A DNA stretch of 64,000 nucleotides from Pseudomonas fluorescens (GTDB taxonomy: Bacteria > Pseudomonadota > Gammaproteobacteria > Pseudomonadales > Pseudomonadaceae): assembly GCF_902498185.1 (NCBI RefSeq), contig NZ_CABVIX010000009.1:124001-188000 (forward strand), given 5' to 3'. How positions within the stretch are numbered: the stretch's first letter is position 1; every line of letters begins with the position of its first letter. Below are positions 33,428 through 44,362 of the stretch, one piece after another. Below the pieces are notes generated by a model. That model did no database searches. It saw nothing but the letters and a program-made list of their open reading frames with translations, and was not told the origin of the DNA. A program made the position numbers and the translations under genes.

Positions 33428-34759
33428 TTGCCGGATACCCCCTTGAAGCAGGCCCATACCCCTGATATTTCGCCTCGTCCCTCGGCTTGCCCGGGGTTGT
33501 GGCGCATCGTCGCCGCGCGCGATGGCGGGATCTGCCGGATCAAGCTGCCAGGTGGGCTGCTGTTGGCGGACCAGGCCGACGCTGTGGCGACCGCCGCCGA
33601 GCGTTTCGCCAGCGGCGCCATCGAGGCTACCAATCGCGGCAATCTTCAGATCCGGGGGATTGGTGGCGAGCATCCGGCGCTGGTGCAGTGGTTGCTCGAG
33701 GCCGGCCTTGGCCCACGCGAGGCCGCCGGCGACGATGTGCGCAACCTGATGCTCAGCCCCTTGGCCGGACTGGACCGCGCCATGCTGTTCGATGCACGGC
33801 CCCTGGCCGGGCAGATACTGCAGATGCTCGAAAACACACCCCGCTTGCATCAGCTGTCCGCCAAGTTTGCCGTGCAGCTGGACGCCGGCGAATCCCTTGC
33901 AATGCTCGAGCATCCCCATGACCTGTGGCTGTCGGCCCTGAACCTGGACCAGCAGGTATGGCTGGCCATGGGCCTTGCCGGTTGCCCGGCCGGTGGGCAG
34001 GTGCTGGGCGCGGTGCCGCTGGACCAGGGATTGCCCCTGGTACGGGCGGTGCTTGAACGTTTTCTCGATCTGGCCACGCCCGAGCAGTCGCGCATGCGCC
34101 AGTTGCTCGCCGACTGCAGCGTCGAGCGCTTCATCGATGGCCTGGGTCTTCGCCGCGATGCCGCCGTGCTCGACTGGCAACGTCCGCAGGCCAGCTCACC
34201 GTACCTGGGCCTGCTGGTACAGCGCGGGGATGAACATATCGCGCTGGGTGCGGCCCCGCCCCTCGGACGCCTGACCCCGGCCATGCTGCGCGGCGCGGCG
34301 CGGCTGGCGCGCGAACAGGGCGACGGTACCCTGCGTCTTACCCCTTGGCAGAGCCTGGTGATACCCGGCATCGCCAAGGCCGGCCTGGCGCTGGCAGAGC
34401 ATGCCCTGTCCGAATCAGGCCTGCTCCACAGCCCCGGCCAACCGCTGACCAGGCTGATCGCTTGCACCGGCTCCAGCGGCTGCGCCAAGGCCCTGGCCGA
34501 CACCAAGACCGATGCACTGGCCCTGGCCAGCCTGTTGCACCAGGGCGGGCCCGGCAGCGTCCACCTCAGTGGCTGCCAACGATCCTGCGCCGTGGCCCAT
34601 GTCGCCCCGGCCACCCTTCTGGCCCGCGCCCCGGGCAGTTATGACCTGTATCTGCGTGACGCTCGGGAGCCCGGCTTCGGTGCCCTGCGAGCGCGCGATC
34701 TCACCTTGCAACAAGCAGGCGCACTGCTCGACCTGCCTACGGAGCACCTTGATGATTGA
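33428..34759 (+). CDS. cobG: CobG, precorrin-3B synthase
   Basis: The 443-residue protein has two sulfite/nitrite-reductase-like half-domains and an iron-sulfur site formed by CTGSSGC and CQRSC near residues 345-395. CobG uses oxygen to hydroxylate precorrin-3A before ring contraction, the hallmark of the aerobic pathway. The start is uncertain: the frame opens with TTG at 33428, and no ATG or GTG precedes the conserved LWRIVAARDGG. A CATAAT -10-like sequence is at 33388-33393 in the divergent region. I see no cobalamin riboswitch there. It overlaps cobH by eight bases. Confidence 0.9.
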   Translation: MPDTPLKQAHTPDISPRPSACPGLWRIVAARDGGICRIKLPGGLLLADQADAVATAAERFASGAIEATNRGNLQIRGIGGEHPALVQWLLEAGLGPREAAGDDVRNLMLSPLAGLDRAMLFDARPLAGQILQMLENTPRLHQLSAKFAVQLDAGESLAMLEHPHDLWLSALNLDQQVWLAMGLAGCPAGGQVLGAVPLDQGLPLVRAVLERFLDLATPEQSRMRQLLADCSVERFIDGLGLRRDAAVLDWQRPQASSPYLGLLVQRGDEHIALGAAPPLGRLTPAMLRGAARLAREQGDGTLRLTPWQSLVIPGIAKAGLALAEHALSESGLLHSPGQPLTRLIACTGSSGCAKALADTKTDALALASLLHQGGPGSVHLSGCQRSCAVAHVAPATLLARAPGSYDLYLRDAREPGFGALRARDLTLQQAGALLDLPTEHLDD

Positions 34760-35378
34760 CTACATCCGCGATGGTCAGGAGATCTATCGCAATTCCTTCC
34801 GGATCATTCGCGAGGAGGCACGCCTGGACCGCATCCCCGCCGATCTGGAAAAGCTCGCCGTACGGGTAATCCATGCCTGCGGCATGGTCGATGCGATCGA
34901 CGGCCTGCAGTTTTCCCCTGGTGCTGGCACCGCCGGGCGTGAAGCCCTGGCCAAGGGGGCGCCGATCCTCTGCGATGCGCACATGGTCGCCGAAGGCGTG
35001 ACCCGCACACGCCTGCCCGCCAACAACCCGGTGATCTGCACCCTGCGTGACCCGAGCGTGCCTGGCATGGCCAGCGAGGCGGGCAATACCCGTTCCGCAG
35101 TCGCTCTGGAGCTGTGGCGCCCGCACCTGGAAGGCAGCGTGGTGGTGATCGGCAACGCGCCGACCGCGCTGTTCTACCTGCTGGAGATGATCGATGCCGG
35201 CGCGCCGAAACCTGCGCTGATCCTCGGTTTCCCGGTGGGCTTCGTCGGTGCTGCCGAGTCCAAGGCGATGCTCGCCGCCGACAGCCGGGGCGTGCCGTTC
35301 GTGATCATGCAAGGCCGCCTGGGCGGCAGCGCCATGGCCGCGGCCGCCGTCAACGCGCTGGCCACGGAGGTGGAGTGA
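34752..35378 (+). CDS. cobH: CobH, precorrin-8X methylmutase
   Basis: The 208-residue protein begins [26 protein letters not shown] and has [16 protein letters not shown] with the catalytic His near residue 42. [13 protein letters not shown] and [13 protein letters not shown] are further CobH/CbiC motifs. It moves a methyl group from C11 to C12, giving hydrogenobyrinate. Starts inside the end of cobG; its stop overlaps the cobI start (TGATG). Confidence 0.95.
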   Translation: MIDYIRDGQEIYRNSFRIIREEARLDRIPADLEKLAVRVIHACGMVDAIDGLQFSPGAGTAGREALAKGAPILCDAHMVAEGVTRTRLPANNPVICTLRDPSVPGMASEAGNTRSAVALELWRPHLEGSVVVIGNAPTALFYLLEMIDAGAPKPALILGFPVGFVGAAESKAMLAADSRGVPFVIMQGRLGGSAMAAAAVNALATEVE

Positions 35379-36109
35379 TGCAGGTACGTGGACGTCTGCT
35401 TGGCCTGGGCGTAGGCCCCGGCGATCCCGAATTGATCACCCTCAAAGCCCTGCGCCTGCTGCGCGAAGCCCCCGTGGTGGCCTATTTCGTTGCCAAGGGC
35501 AAGCGCGGCAATGCCTTCGGCATCATCGAGGCGCACTTGCAGGCGGCGCAGACCTTGCTGCCGCTGGTGTATCCGGTGACCACCGAGGTGCTGCCGGCGC
35601 CGCTGTCGTATGAACAGGTGATCAGTGACTTCTACGATGAAGCCAGCCTGCAGGTCGCCGCGCAGCTGGATGCCGGCCGCGATGTGGCCGTGATCTGTGA
35701 GGGCGATCCGTTTTTCTATGGGTCCTACATGTACCTGCATGACCGGCTGGCCGCGCGCTATGAAGCCGAAGTGATCCCTGGCGTCTGCTCCATGCTCGGC
35801 GGTGCGTCGGTACTCGGTGCGCCGCTGGTGTACCGCAACCAGAGCCTGTCGGTGCTGTCCGGTGTGCTGGGTCATGATGAGCTCAAGCGTCGCCTGGTCG
35901 ATGCCGATGCGGCGGTGATCATGAAGCTTGGGCGTAACTTCACCAAGGTGCGCCAGGTGCTGGTCGAGCTGGGCCTGGACCAGCGCGCGCTGTACGTCGA
36001 GCGCGCGACCATGGCCAACCAGAAGATCGTCGCGCTCGATGAGGTCGACCCGCAGTCCTCGCCGTACTTCTCGCTGATCATCGTACCGGGCGAAAGGTGG
36101 CAGGGATGA
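35378..36109 (+). CDS. cobI: CobI, precorrin-2 C20-methyltransferase
   Basis: This 243-residue tetrapyrrole methylase has [23 protein letters not shown] at the start, [15 protein letters not shown] near residue 110 and [18 protein letters not shown] near 138. [12 protein letters not shown] is typical of CobI/CbiL. It makes precorrin-3A, the substrate of CobG. A good GGAGTG ribosome site lies in the end of cobH. The stop overlaps the cobJ start by ATGA. Confidence 0.95.
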   Translation: MQVRGRLLGLGVGPGDPELITLKALRLLREAPVVAYFVAKGKRGNAFGIIEAHLQAAQTLLPLVYPVTTEVLPAPLSYEQVISDFYDEASLQVAAQLDAGRDVAVICEGDPFFYGSYMYLHDRLAARYEAEVIPGVCSMLGGASVLGAPLVYRNQSLSVLSGVLGHDELKRRLVDADAAVIMKLGRNFTKVRQVLVELGLDQRALYVERATMANQKIVALDEVDPQSSPYFSLIIVPGERWQG

Positions 36110-37809
36110 GTGCGCGCAAGGCCCCGGCCATCGTCGTACTCGGTCCCGGCGCCCTGGCCACGGCATGCAAGGTCCGGCAGCTGTATCCGCAGGCCGTGAT
36201 TCACGGCCTGGCCGGCAGGGTCGAGGACGTCGACAGCCTCTACCAGGACTTCGGACAGACCTTGCGGACGCTGTACCAGCAGGACACACCGATCATCGCC
36301 TTGTGCGCCGCGGGTATCGTCATCCGTAGCCTCGCCAGCCTGCTCGGTGAAAAGGGTGTAGAACCGCCGGTCCTGGCCATGGCCGAGGATGGCAGCGCCG
36401 TAGTGCCGCTGCTTGGCGGCCTGGGCGGGGTCAATGTCATGGCCCGCGAGATCGGCGCCGCGCTGGACGTGGCCCCTGCCATTACCACCAGTGGAGAACT
36501 GCGCTTCGGCACCTGCCTGCTCGACCCCCCGCCAGGCTATGCGCTGGCGGATCTGGAACAGGGCAAGCGCTTTGTCTCGGACCTCCTGGCCGGTGAAACG
36601 GTGCGCGTCGAGGGGGCAGCACCCTGGCTTGCGCAAGTGCAACTGCCCAGCAGCGAGTCGGCCCGGCGGGTCATTCATGTGGGCTGCACGGCCCGGCCGA
36701 CCCGCCGCGACGAACTCTCGATCCATCCGCGCGCCGTGCTGGTGGCTGTCGATGCACAGGTGAAAGACCTGGCCGAGGCGGTGCGCCTCGCCCTGCGCGA
36801 TGCCAACATCGCCGAGCAGTCGCTGGCCTGCCTGCTGGCCAGCGAAACGGACATGGCTCAGCCCGCGCTGCTTGAGGCGGCGAGCGCGCTGGGTGTGGCC
36901 CTGCGATTCGCGCCAGCGGCGGACGGCGCACAAGCGCTGGCGCGGGCAACGCTGGATCAGGCCCGGATCGTGCCGCTCGACCGGCCTGGGCTGGCGATCG
37001 CCGTCGCCCCCGAGCCTATCGTCCCCGAACACCTCGGGCGTGCCCGGGGCCGGCTGGCGGTCATCGGCCTCGGCCCTGGCGCTGCCGAACTGATGGTGCC
37101 GGCGGTCAAGGCCGAACTGGCGCGCGCCAACGACGTGCTCGGCTACGAGACCTACGTGCGCATGGCCGGTCCGTTCCGCGATGACCAGATGCTGCACTGC
37201 ACCGACAACCGCGAGGAGATGCAGCGCGCGCGCCACGCCTTCGAGCTGGCGGCGCAAGGGCGCTCGGTGGTGGTGGTGTCGTCCGGTGACCCGGGTGTCT
37301 TCGCCATGGCCGCCGCCGTGCTCGAAGCCTTGCACGGTTCGGATGATCCCGCCTGGCACCGGGTCGACCTGGAGATCCTGCCGGGGGTTTCCGCATCGCT
37401 CGCCACCGCGGCCCAGGCCGGTGCGCCGCTGGGCCATGACTTCTGCGTGATGTCGCTGTCAGACAACCTCAAGCCGTGGACGACCATCGAACAACGCCTG
37501 GACCTTGCTTGCCAGGCAGACCTGGTGCTGGCTTTCTACAATCCCATCTCGCGCTCTCGTCCCTGGCAGCTCGGCCGTGCGCTGGAGATCGTGCGACAGC
37601 ACCGTGATGGGCAGACGCCTGTAGTCCTTGGCCGGGATATCGGTAGGCCGGGGCAGACGTTGAAGGTAGTCACCCTGGCCGAGCTGGTGCCAGACATGGT
37701 CGACATGCGCACCATGGTCCTCGTGGGATCGTCCACCACCTGCACCTTTGCCCGCGAATCCGGCGGGTCGTGGGTGTACACCCCGCGGTGGTATCCGACG
37801 GCCCCCTGA
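36106..37809 (+). CDS. cobJ: CbiG-CobJ fusion (precorrin-3B C17-methyltransferase)
   Basis: The 567-residue protein has two parts. The N-terminal 330 residues are CbiG-like: [21 protein letters not shown] and [18 protein letters not shown] (CbiG-N), a middle section, and a CobE/CbiG-C segment ([20 protein letters not shown]). The C-terminal 240 residues are the CobJ methylase, with [30 protein letters not shown] and [22 protein letters not shown]. CobJ methylates C17 and contracts the ring; CbiG opens a lactone in the anaerobic route. The ATG at 36106 overlaps cobI. Fusion of this type is known in pseudomonads. Confidence 0.94.
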   Translation: MSARKAPAIVVLGPGALATACKVRQLYPQAVIHGLAGRVEDVDSLYQDFGQTLRTLYQQDTPIIALCAAGIVIRSLASLLGEKGVEPPVLAMAEDGSAVVPLLGGLGGVNVMAREIGAALDVAPAITTSGELRFGTCLLDPPPGYALADLEQGKRFVSDLLAGETVRVEGAAPWLAQVQLPSSESARRVIHVGCTARPTRRDELSIHPRAVLVAVDAQVKDLAEAVRLALRDANIAEQSLACLLASETDMAQPALLEAASALGVALRFAPAADGAQALARATLDQARIVPLDRPGLAIAVAPEPIVPEHLGRARGRLAVIGLGPGAAELMVPAVKAELARANDVLGYETYVRMAGPFRDDQMLHCTDNREEMQRARHAFELAAQGRSVVVVSSGDPGVFAMAAAVLEALHGSDDPAWHRVDLEILPGVSASLATAAQAGAPLGHDFCVMSLSDNLKPWTTIEQRLDLACQADLVLAFYNPISRSRPWQLGRALEIVRQHRDGQTPVVLGRDIGRPGQTLKVVTLAELVPDMVDMRTMVLVGSSTTCTFARESGGSWVYTPRWYPTAP

Positions 37810-37862
37810 GCTTGGCAGGGAAGCCCTTCGGGCCGGTCTTAGCGAATGCGCTCGCTTAGTGT

Positions 37863-37889
37863 GAATGCCCCTGGAATGCAGGGGCATTC
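37863..37889 (+). other. Perfect hairpin before the three-gene unknown cluster
   Basis: GAATGCCCCTG (37863-37873) and CAGGGGCATTC (37879-37889) form an 11-bp perfect stem with loop GAATG. It lies between cobJ and the gene at 37908 and ends 18 bases before its start codon. No T-run follows, so it is either a poor cobJ terminator or a leader structure of the next gene. Confidence 0.6.
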
Positions 37890-37907
37890 CCTACCGGAGC
37901 ATTTGAG

Positions 37908-38597
37908 ATGACTGACGATAAAGCTGTACTGAGCAAGGATTCCGCCGCCTTGGTGGAAGATTCCCTGATAGCGTTTGGCGTCGGCATGACGCTGCTGACC
38001 CGATCCGACGTGAAAAATGCTTTCCACTTCGCCTCATTGGTGGCGGGTAAGCTGCATGATCCCGAACAGGAGAGTGAGAACTGGTACGGCCAGTTTCTCA
38101 AGGTCATGCAGGATTGCGGTTGGGTTACCACCCGGCGCAACTATGCACGTGAGGATTCTTCGGTCATCAGTGCCTCGGTAGGCTCGGTGGCGCTGAGGGT
38201 GCTAGGCGCGGCCGGCACCGCGGCGCTCGGCGTGGCTGCAGGTCAGGCCTTCGGGGCGCTGGCCCAGGCGGCGCTGGCGAAGCTGGGCCTGAGCCCGGGT
38301 CTGAAAGATGTCTTCATCCACAAGCGCAAGGGCAAGGCCAACGGCATGGTGGGCCTTGGCGCATGCATCGAAACCGCCGAGGGGGAAGTGACCTTGGTCA
38401 TGAGCTGCTTGGCCGCCAAGGCGCCTGAGTCGGAGAACGACCTGCTGGGGATCGAGTGGACCGTCAACTCGTCCGAACTCTATACCGGCACCGCAGTGTT
38501 GTCCTTCAACAAGGCTCTCTACGAGAAAGTGCGCGGCACAGTTGAAAACAAGCTGGGGGAGCGCAGCGTCAGCAACGTGCTGGAGTACGAAGTCTGA
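37908..38597 (+). CDS. Unknown protein A of a three-paralogue cluster
   Basis: I do not recognise this 229-residue protein. Its N-terminal part contains WYGQFLKVMQDCGW (residues 59-72), a W-x12-W motif shared at the same spacing with the next two genes. Residues about 88-128 are an Ala/Gly-rich hydrophobic stretch (SVGSVALRVLGAAGTAALG and on) that could insert in or lie on a membrane; the other two lack it. The C-terminal part ends FNKALYEKVRG...LEYEV, again like the third protein. There is no signal peptide. GGAG lies eight bases before the ATG. The cluster separates cobJ from retS. Confidence 0.75.
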   Translation: MTDDKAVLSKDSAALVEDSLIAFGVGMTLLTRSDVKNAFHFASLVAGKLHDPEQESENWYGQFLKVMQDCGWVTTRRNYAREDSSVISASVGSVALRVLGAAGTAALGVAAGQAFGALAQAALAKLGLSPGLKDVFIHKRKGKANGMVGLGACIETAEGEVTLVMSCLAAKAPESENDLLGIEWTVNSSELYTGTAVLSFNKALYEKVRGTVENKLGERSVSNVLEYEV

Positions 38598-38604
38598 CCG
38601 GCGT

Positions 38605-38627
38605 CCGGGCGGTGCAAGGCCGCCCGG
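38605..38627 (+). other. Intercistronic hairpin between unknown genes A and B
   Basis: CCGGGCGG (38605-38612) and CCGCCCGG (38620-38627) form a perfect 8-bp stem with a 7-base loop. It starts eight bases after the stop of gene A and ends 36 bases before gene B. There is no T-run. It could set the ratio of the products. Confidence 0.5.
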
Positions 38628-38663
38628 TTCGGGTCCCCGTTTAGCTCGATGAGGTTTTCCACC

Positions 38664-39356
38664 ATGAATAAGCCACAACCCCGCATCTGCCTGCTGGCCG
38701 GCAGTGTGCTGCTGTCGGACAGCAGTCTTGCCCAAACCCAGTACCAGGACGTGGCCGACTCCCTGCTTTACGCCCAGCTGCGGGCTGACAAGGTCGCAGT
38801 TTCCCGTTTCGACGACTTTTCCCTCTGGTACAAGACCTATCGCGAATCCCTTTCAGGGCTCGGGTGGATGGTGCTGGCTCAATTCAATGATGCCAAGCCC
38901 GCAGCCGACATCAGTTGCCTGGCGTCTTCGCAACCGTTGCTGGCGTGGCTGGGACAGCGTCAGTCCGAGGTCGACGATCTGCTGGTCACGGCCCTCGATG
39001 CGCTGCGTGACGACGTAGCAGCCCAGCGCCACCTGTGCACCTTTACTCAACGGGCGGACGAGCAGGGCACGCAGGTGGTCGTCGAGCTGGGCATCGTCAA
39101 GCCTGGACCTGAGGTCCATGTCTGCAGTATTGCCTTGCGCACTCGGCAGCGCTTGCAGCAGTGGCCGATGGAGTCGTTGGTGCAGGGGCACGAGCTTGAA
39201 GGCGAGGTGCAGGTCAAGGGCTTGCGTCTGCTGCTGAACGACGCTTTCTACCTGCGCCATCGGGCCAATCTGCAGGCCCTGATGCTCAAGAAGAATCGCG
39301 AGGGCCGCTACAGTCTTGCCATAGGGTCACACCAGCAAGAGGTGCACAATGGATAA
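38664..39356 (+). CDS. Unknown protein B of a three-paralogue cluster
   Basis: This 230-residue protein is not recognised. Residues 55-68 (WYKTYRESLSGLGW) carry the shared W-x12-W motif. The C-terminal segment LLNDAFYLRHRANLQALML aligns with FNKALYEKVR of protein A and FNTLLFDQQHR of protein C. Its beginning, ICLLAGSVLLSDSS, resembles the start of C (AVLLGSSLLSF) and is not a convincing signal peptide. The ATG at 38664 has GAGG nine bases upstream; an earlier in-frame ATG is less likely. It overlaps gene C by eight bases, so B and C are translationally coupled. Confidence 0.75.
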   Translation: MNKPQPRICLLAGSVLLSDSSLAQTQYQDVADSLLYAQLRADKVAVSRFDDFSLWYKTYRESLSGLGWMVLAQFNDAKPAADISCLASSQPLLAWLGQRQSEVDDLLVTALDALRDDVAAQRHLCTFTQRADEQGTQVVVELGIVKPGPEVHVCSIALRTRQRLQQWPMESLVQGHELEGEVQVKGLRLLLNDAFYLRHRANLQALMLKKNREGRYSLAIGSHQQEVHNG

Positions 39357-39975
39357 GCCCCAGGCGGTACTGCTTGGCTCCAGCCTCTTGTCCTTCCTGC
39401 CCGGCGTAGGGCGTCAGCAGCGTGAACTGGTCAAGCTGGCCGTGGCGCTCGCCGAGCGTGCGACCCGTAGCGCCCATGAAGACGGGCTGGTCGATGACTG
39501 GCTCGGTTATTACCGTAATCAGCTGCGGTTCTTCGGTTGGGACGCGGTGCAGCCTGAGGACATACATTGGCCGGAAGGGGAGCCGCAGGTGATGGTCGAC
39601 AAGGCGCTGAGCACCATTGCCGAAACGGGGGGGGAGCATTTCGCCATCGCTTCGGGCATGGCGCTGCAACGGCTCACTTCGGATACCGGCGGCCTGTTGC
39701 GGTTCGAGAACTACGCCCGTACCCATGGGCATTTCCAGCTGCTGCCCTGCGCACCCTCCGGCAGCAACCGCGTAGACATGGTGATCTATCACGAGAGAGG
39801 CTCAAGTTCGTCGTTTTCCTCAGGGTTTCTTTCCCTGGACCGGGATAGCGTGGACGTTCGGGCTGAATTGGTGCGCTTCAATACGCTGCTCTTCGACCAG
39901 CAGCACCGGCCGCGGGTGCAACAGTCGCTGGTGGAGGTGGCGTTGCGCAACCTCACCGAGTACGAACTCCAGTGA
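39349..39975 (+). CDS. Unknown protein C of a three-paralogue cluster
   Basis: This 208-residue protein is not recognised. Residues 51-64 (WLGYYRNQLRFFGW) carry the shared motif. A serine-rich loop (GSSSSFSSGFLSLDRDS) lies near residue 150, and the C-terminus (FNTLLFDQQHRPRVQQSLVEVALRNLTEYELQ, given here only as its start and end) mirrors that of protein A. No membrane helix or signal peptide is evident, so it should be cytoplasmic unless exported by a leaderless route. It starts inside the end of gene B and converges on retS with no gap (the genes abut at 39975/39976). Confidence 0.75.
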   Translation: MDKPQAVLLGSSLLSFLPGVGRQQRELVKLAVALAERATRSAHEDGLVDDWLGYYRNQLRFFGWDAVQPEDIHWPEGEPQVMVDKALSTIAETGGEHFAIASGMALQRLTSDTGGLLRFENYARTHGHFQLLPCAPSGSNRVDMVIYHERGSSSSFSSGFLSLDRDSVDVRAELVRFNTLLFDQQHRPRVQQSLVEVALRNLTEYELQ

Positions 39976-42741
<2,766 letters not shown>

Positions 42742-42876
42742 GACGAAATCCCTTCTTAGCAAAATGCCGAATCGTAACTATGCGCGGCGCGCCAAGGCCA
42801 AGGCAAGGCCCAAGCCGGGCGCTGTCGACGAGCCGCAAGCCGTGGGCACATGGCGTCACGGCTTTTGAGAGCACGC

Positions 42877-44172
42877 TTACTGCTGGTCTTCACCGCGCTC
42901 GCGGGCAATGGCACGATAGCCAATGTCGTTGCGGTAGAAACTGCCGTCCCAGCGGACCTCCCGGGCCAGGCGGTAGGCCTGCTGCTGGGCGGCTTCGACG
43001 GTTTCGCCCAGTGCGGTGGCGCACAGCACGCGGCCGCCGTTGGCAACCACTTGACCTTCCTTGAGGGCGGTCCCGGCATGGAAGACCTTGCCGGTCAGCT
43101 GGGCAGCCGCGTCCAGGCCTTCGATCGCAGCGCCTTTGCTGTAGTCGCCCGGGTAGCCACCGGCAGCCAGGACCACGCCCAGGCTCGGCCGTGGGTTCCA
43201 CTGGGCTTCGACCTTGTCCAGCGCCTTGGCGAAGGCCGCTTCGATCAGCAGTACCAGGCTCGACTCCAGACGCATCATGATGGGCTGGGTTTCCGGATCG
43301 CCGAAACGGCAATTGAACTCGATGACCTTGGGATTTCCCGCCTTGTCGATCATCAGACCGGCATACAGGAAGCCTGTATAGACATTGCCTTCCTCGGCCA
43401 TGCCGCGCACGGTCGGCCAGATCACCTGGTCCATGACGCGCTGGTGTACCTCGGCGGTCACTACCGGGGCAGGGGAGTAGGCGCCCATGCCGCCGGTGTT
43501 AGGGCCGCTGTCGCCGTCGCCGACGCGCTTGTGGTCCTGGCTCGTGGCCATCGGCAGCACATTGTGGCCGTCGACCATCACGATGAAGCTGGCTTCCTCG
43601 CCGTCGAGAAACTCTTCGATGACCACGCGCGAACCGGCTTCGCCGAAGGCGTTGCCCGCAAGCATGTCACGCACGGCGTCTTCGGCTTCGGCCAGGGTCA
43701 TCGCAACGATCACGCCCTTGCCCGCGGCCAGGCCGTCGGCCTTGATGACGATCGGCGCGCCCTTTTCCTGCAGGTAGGCCAGGGCCGGCTCGATCTCGGT
43801 GAAGTTCTGGTAGTCGGCGGTCGGGATCTTGTGGCGCGCCAGGAAGTCCTTGGTGAAGGCCTTAGAACCTTCGAGCTGCGCCGCGCCTTTGGTAGGGCCG
43901 AAGCAGTCGAGATTGCGGCTGCGGAACAGATCGACAACGCCTGCGACCAGTGGCGCTTCCGGGCCGACGATGGTCAGGTCGACGTTCTTCTCGGCGAAGT
44001 CGGCCAGTTGCTCCAGGGCAGTGACCTGGATGTCGACGTTCTCGCACTTGGCTTCAGTGGCGGTACCGGCGTTGCCGGGGGCGACGAAGACTCTCTCGAC
44101 CCGTGGGTCCTGGGCGACTTTCCAGGCCAGGGCGTGCTCGCGACCGCCATTGCCGATGATCAAAACTTTCAT
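42877..44172 (-). CDS. purD: PurD, phosphoribosylamine-glycine ligase
   Basis: The 431-residue ATP-grasp enzyme begins MKVLIIGNGGREHALAWK and has GPEAPLVAGVVDLF near residue 75, IVIKADGLAAGKGVIVA near 137 and VIEFNCRFGDPETQPIM near 285. It joins glycine to phosphoribosylamine in purine synthesis. It follows purH in the same direction after 190 bp that hold a long palindrome. The usual purHD pairing is kept. Confidence 0.97.
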   Translation of the reverse strand: MKVLIIGNGGREHALAWKVAQDPRVERVFVAPGNAGTATEAKCENVDIQVTALEQLADFAEKNVDLTIVGPEAPLVAGVVDLFRSRNLDCFGPTKGAAQLEGSKAFTKDFLARHKIPTADYQNFTEIEPALAYLQEKGAPIVIKADGLAAGKGVIVAMTLAEAEDAVRDMLAGNAFGEAGSRVVIEEFLDGEEASFIVMVDGHNVLPMATSQDHKRVGDGDSGPNTGGMGAYSPAPVVTAEVHQRVMDQVIWPTVRGMAEEGNVYTGFLYAGLMIDKAGNPKVIEFNCRFGDPETQPIMMRLESSLVLLIEAAFAKALDKVEAQWNPRPSLGVVLAAGGYPGDYSKGAAIEGLDAAAQLTGKVFHAGTALKEGQVVANGGRVLCATALGETVEAAQQQAYRLAREVRWDGSFYRNDIGYRAIARERGEDQQ

Positions 44173-44242
44173 GTCAAACCTCGATGTTCTTTAGAGCGGA
44201 AGGCGAAGCCTCCCGCGCTCTGTTCGCGGTAGGAGGTCGCAA

Positions 44243-44345
44243 TGAAGCAGGTAGATGCAAGGCGGGGCCGGTTTCGATGAGCGCAGTTGCCGTCTGGCAA
44301 TGAGCATCAGCGGAACCGGCCCCAACGCAGCAGATGCCTGCTTCA
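44243..44345 (-). other. Long nested palindrome between purH and purD
   Basis: Four pairs of arms nest in order: TGAAGCAGG 44243-44251 with CCTGCTTCA 44337-44345; GGGGCCGGTT 44264-44273 with AACCGGCCCC 44314-44323; GATG 44276-44279 with CATC 44305-44308; and TTGCC 44287-44291 with GGCAA 44296-44300. The whole could fold into one 103-nt extended hairpin. There is no T-run. It is a candidate leader structure, processing site or small RNA in the purHD transcript. Confidence 0.6.
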
Positions 44346-44362
44346 GTGCGGCCGTTTGCCTA

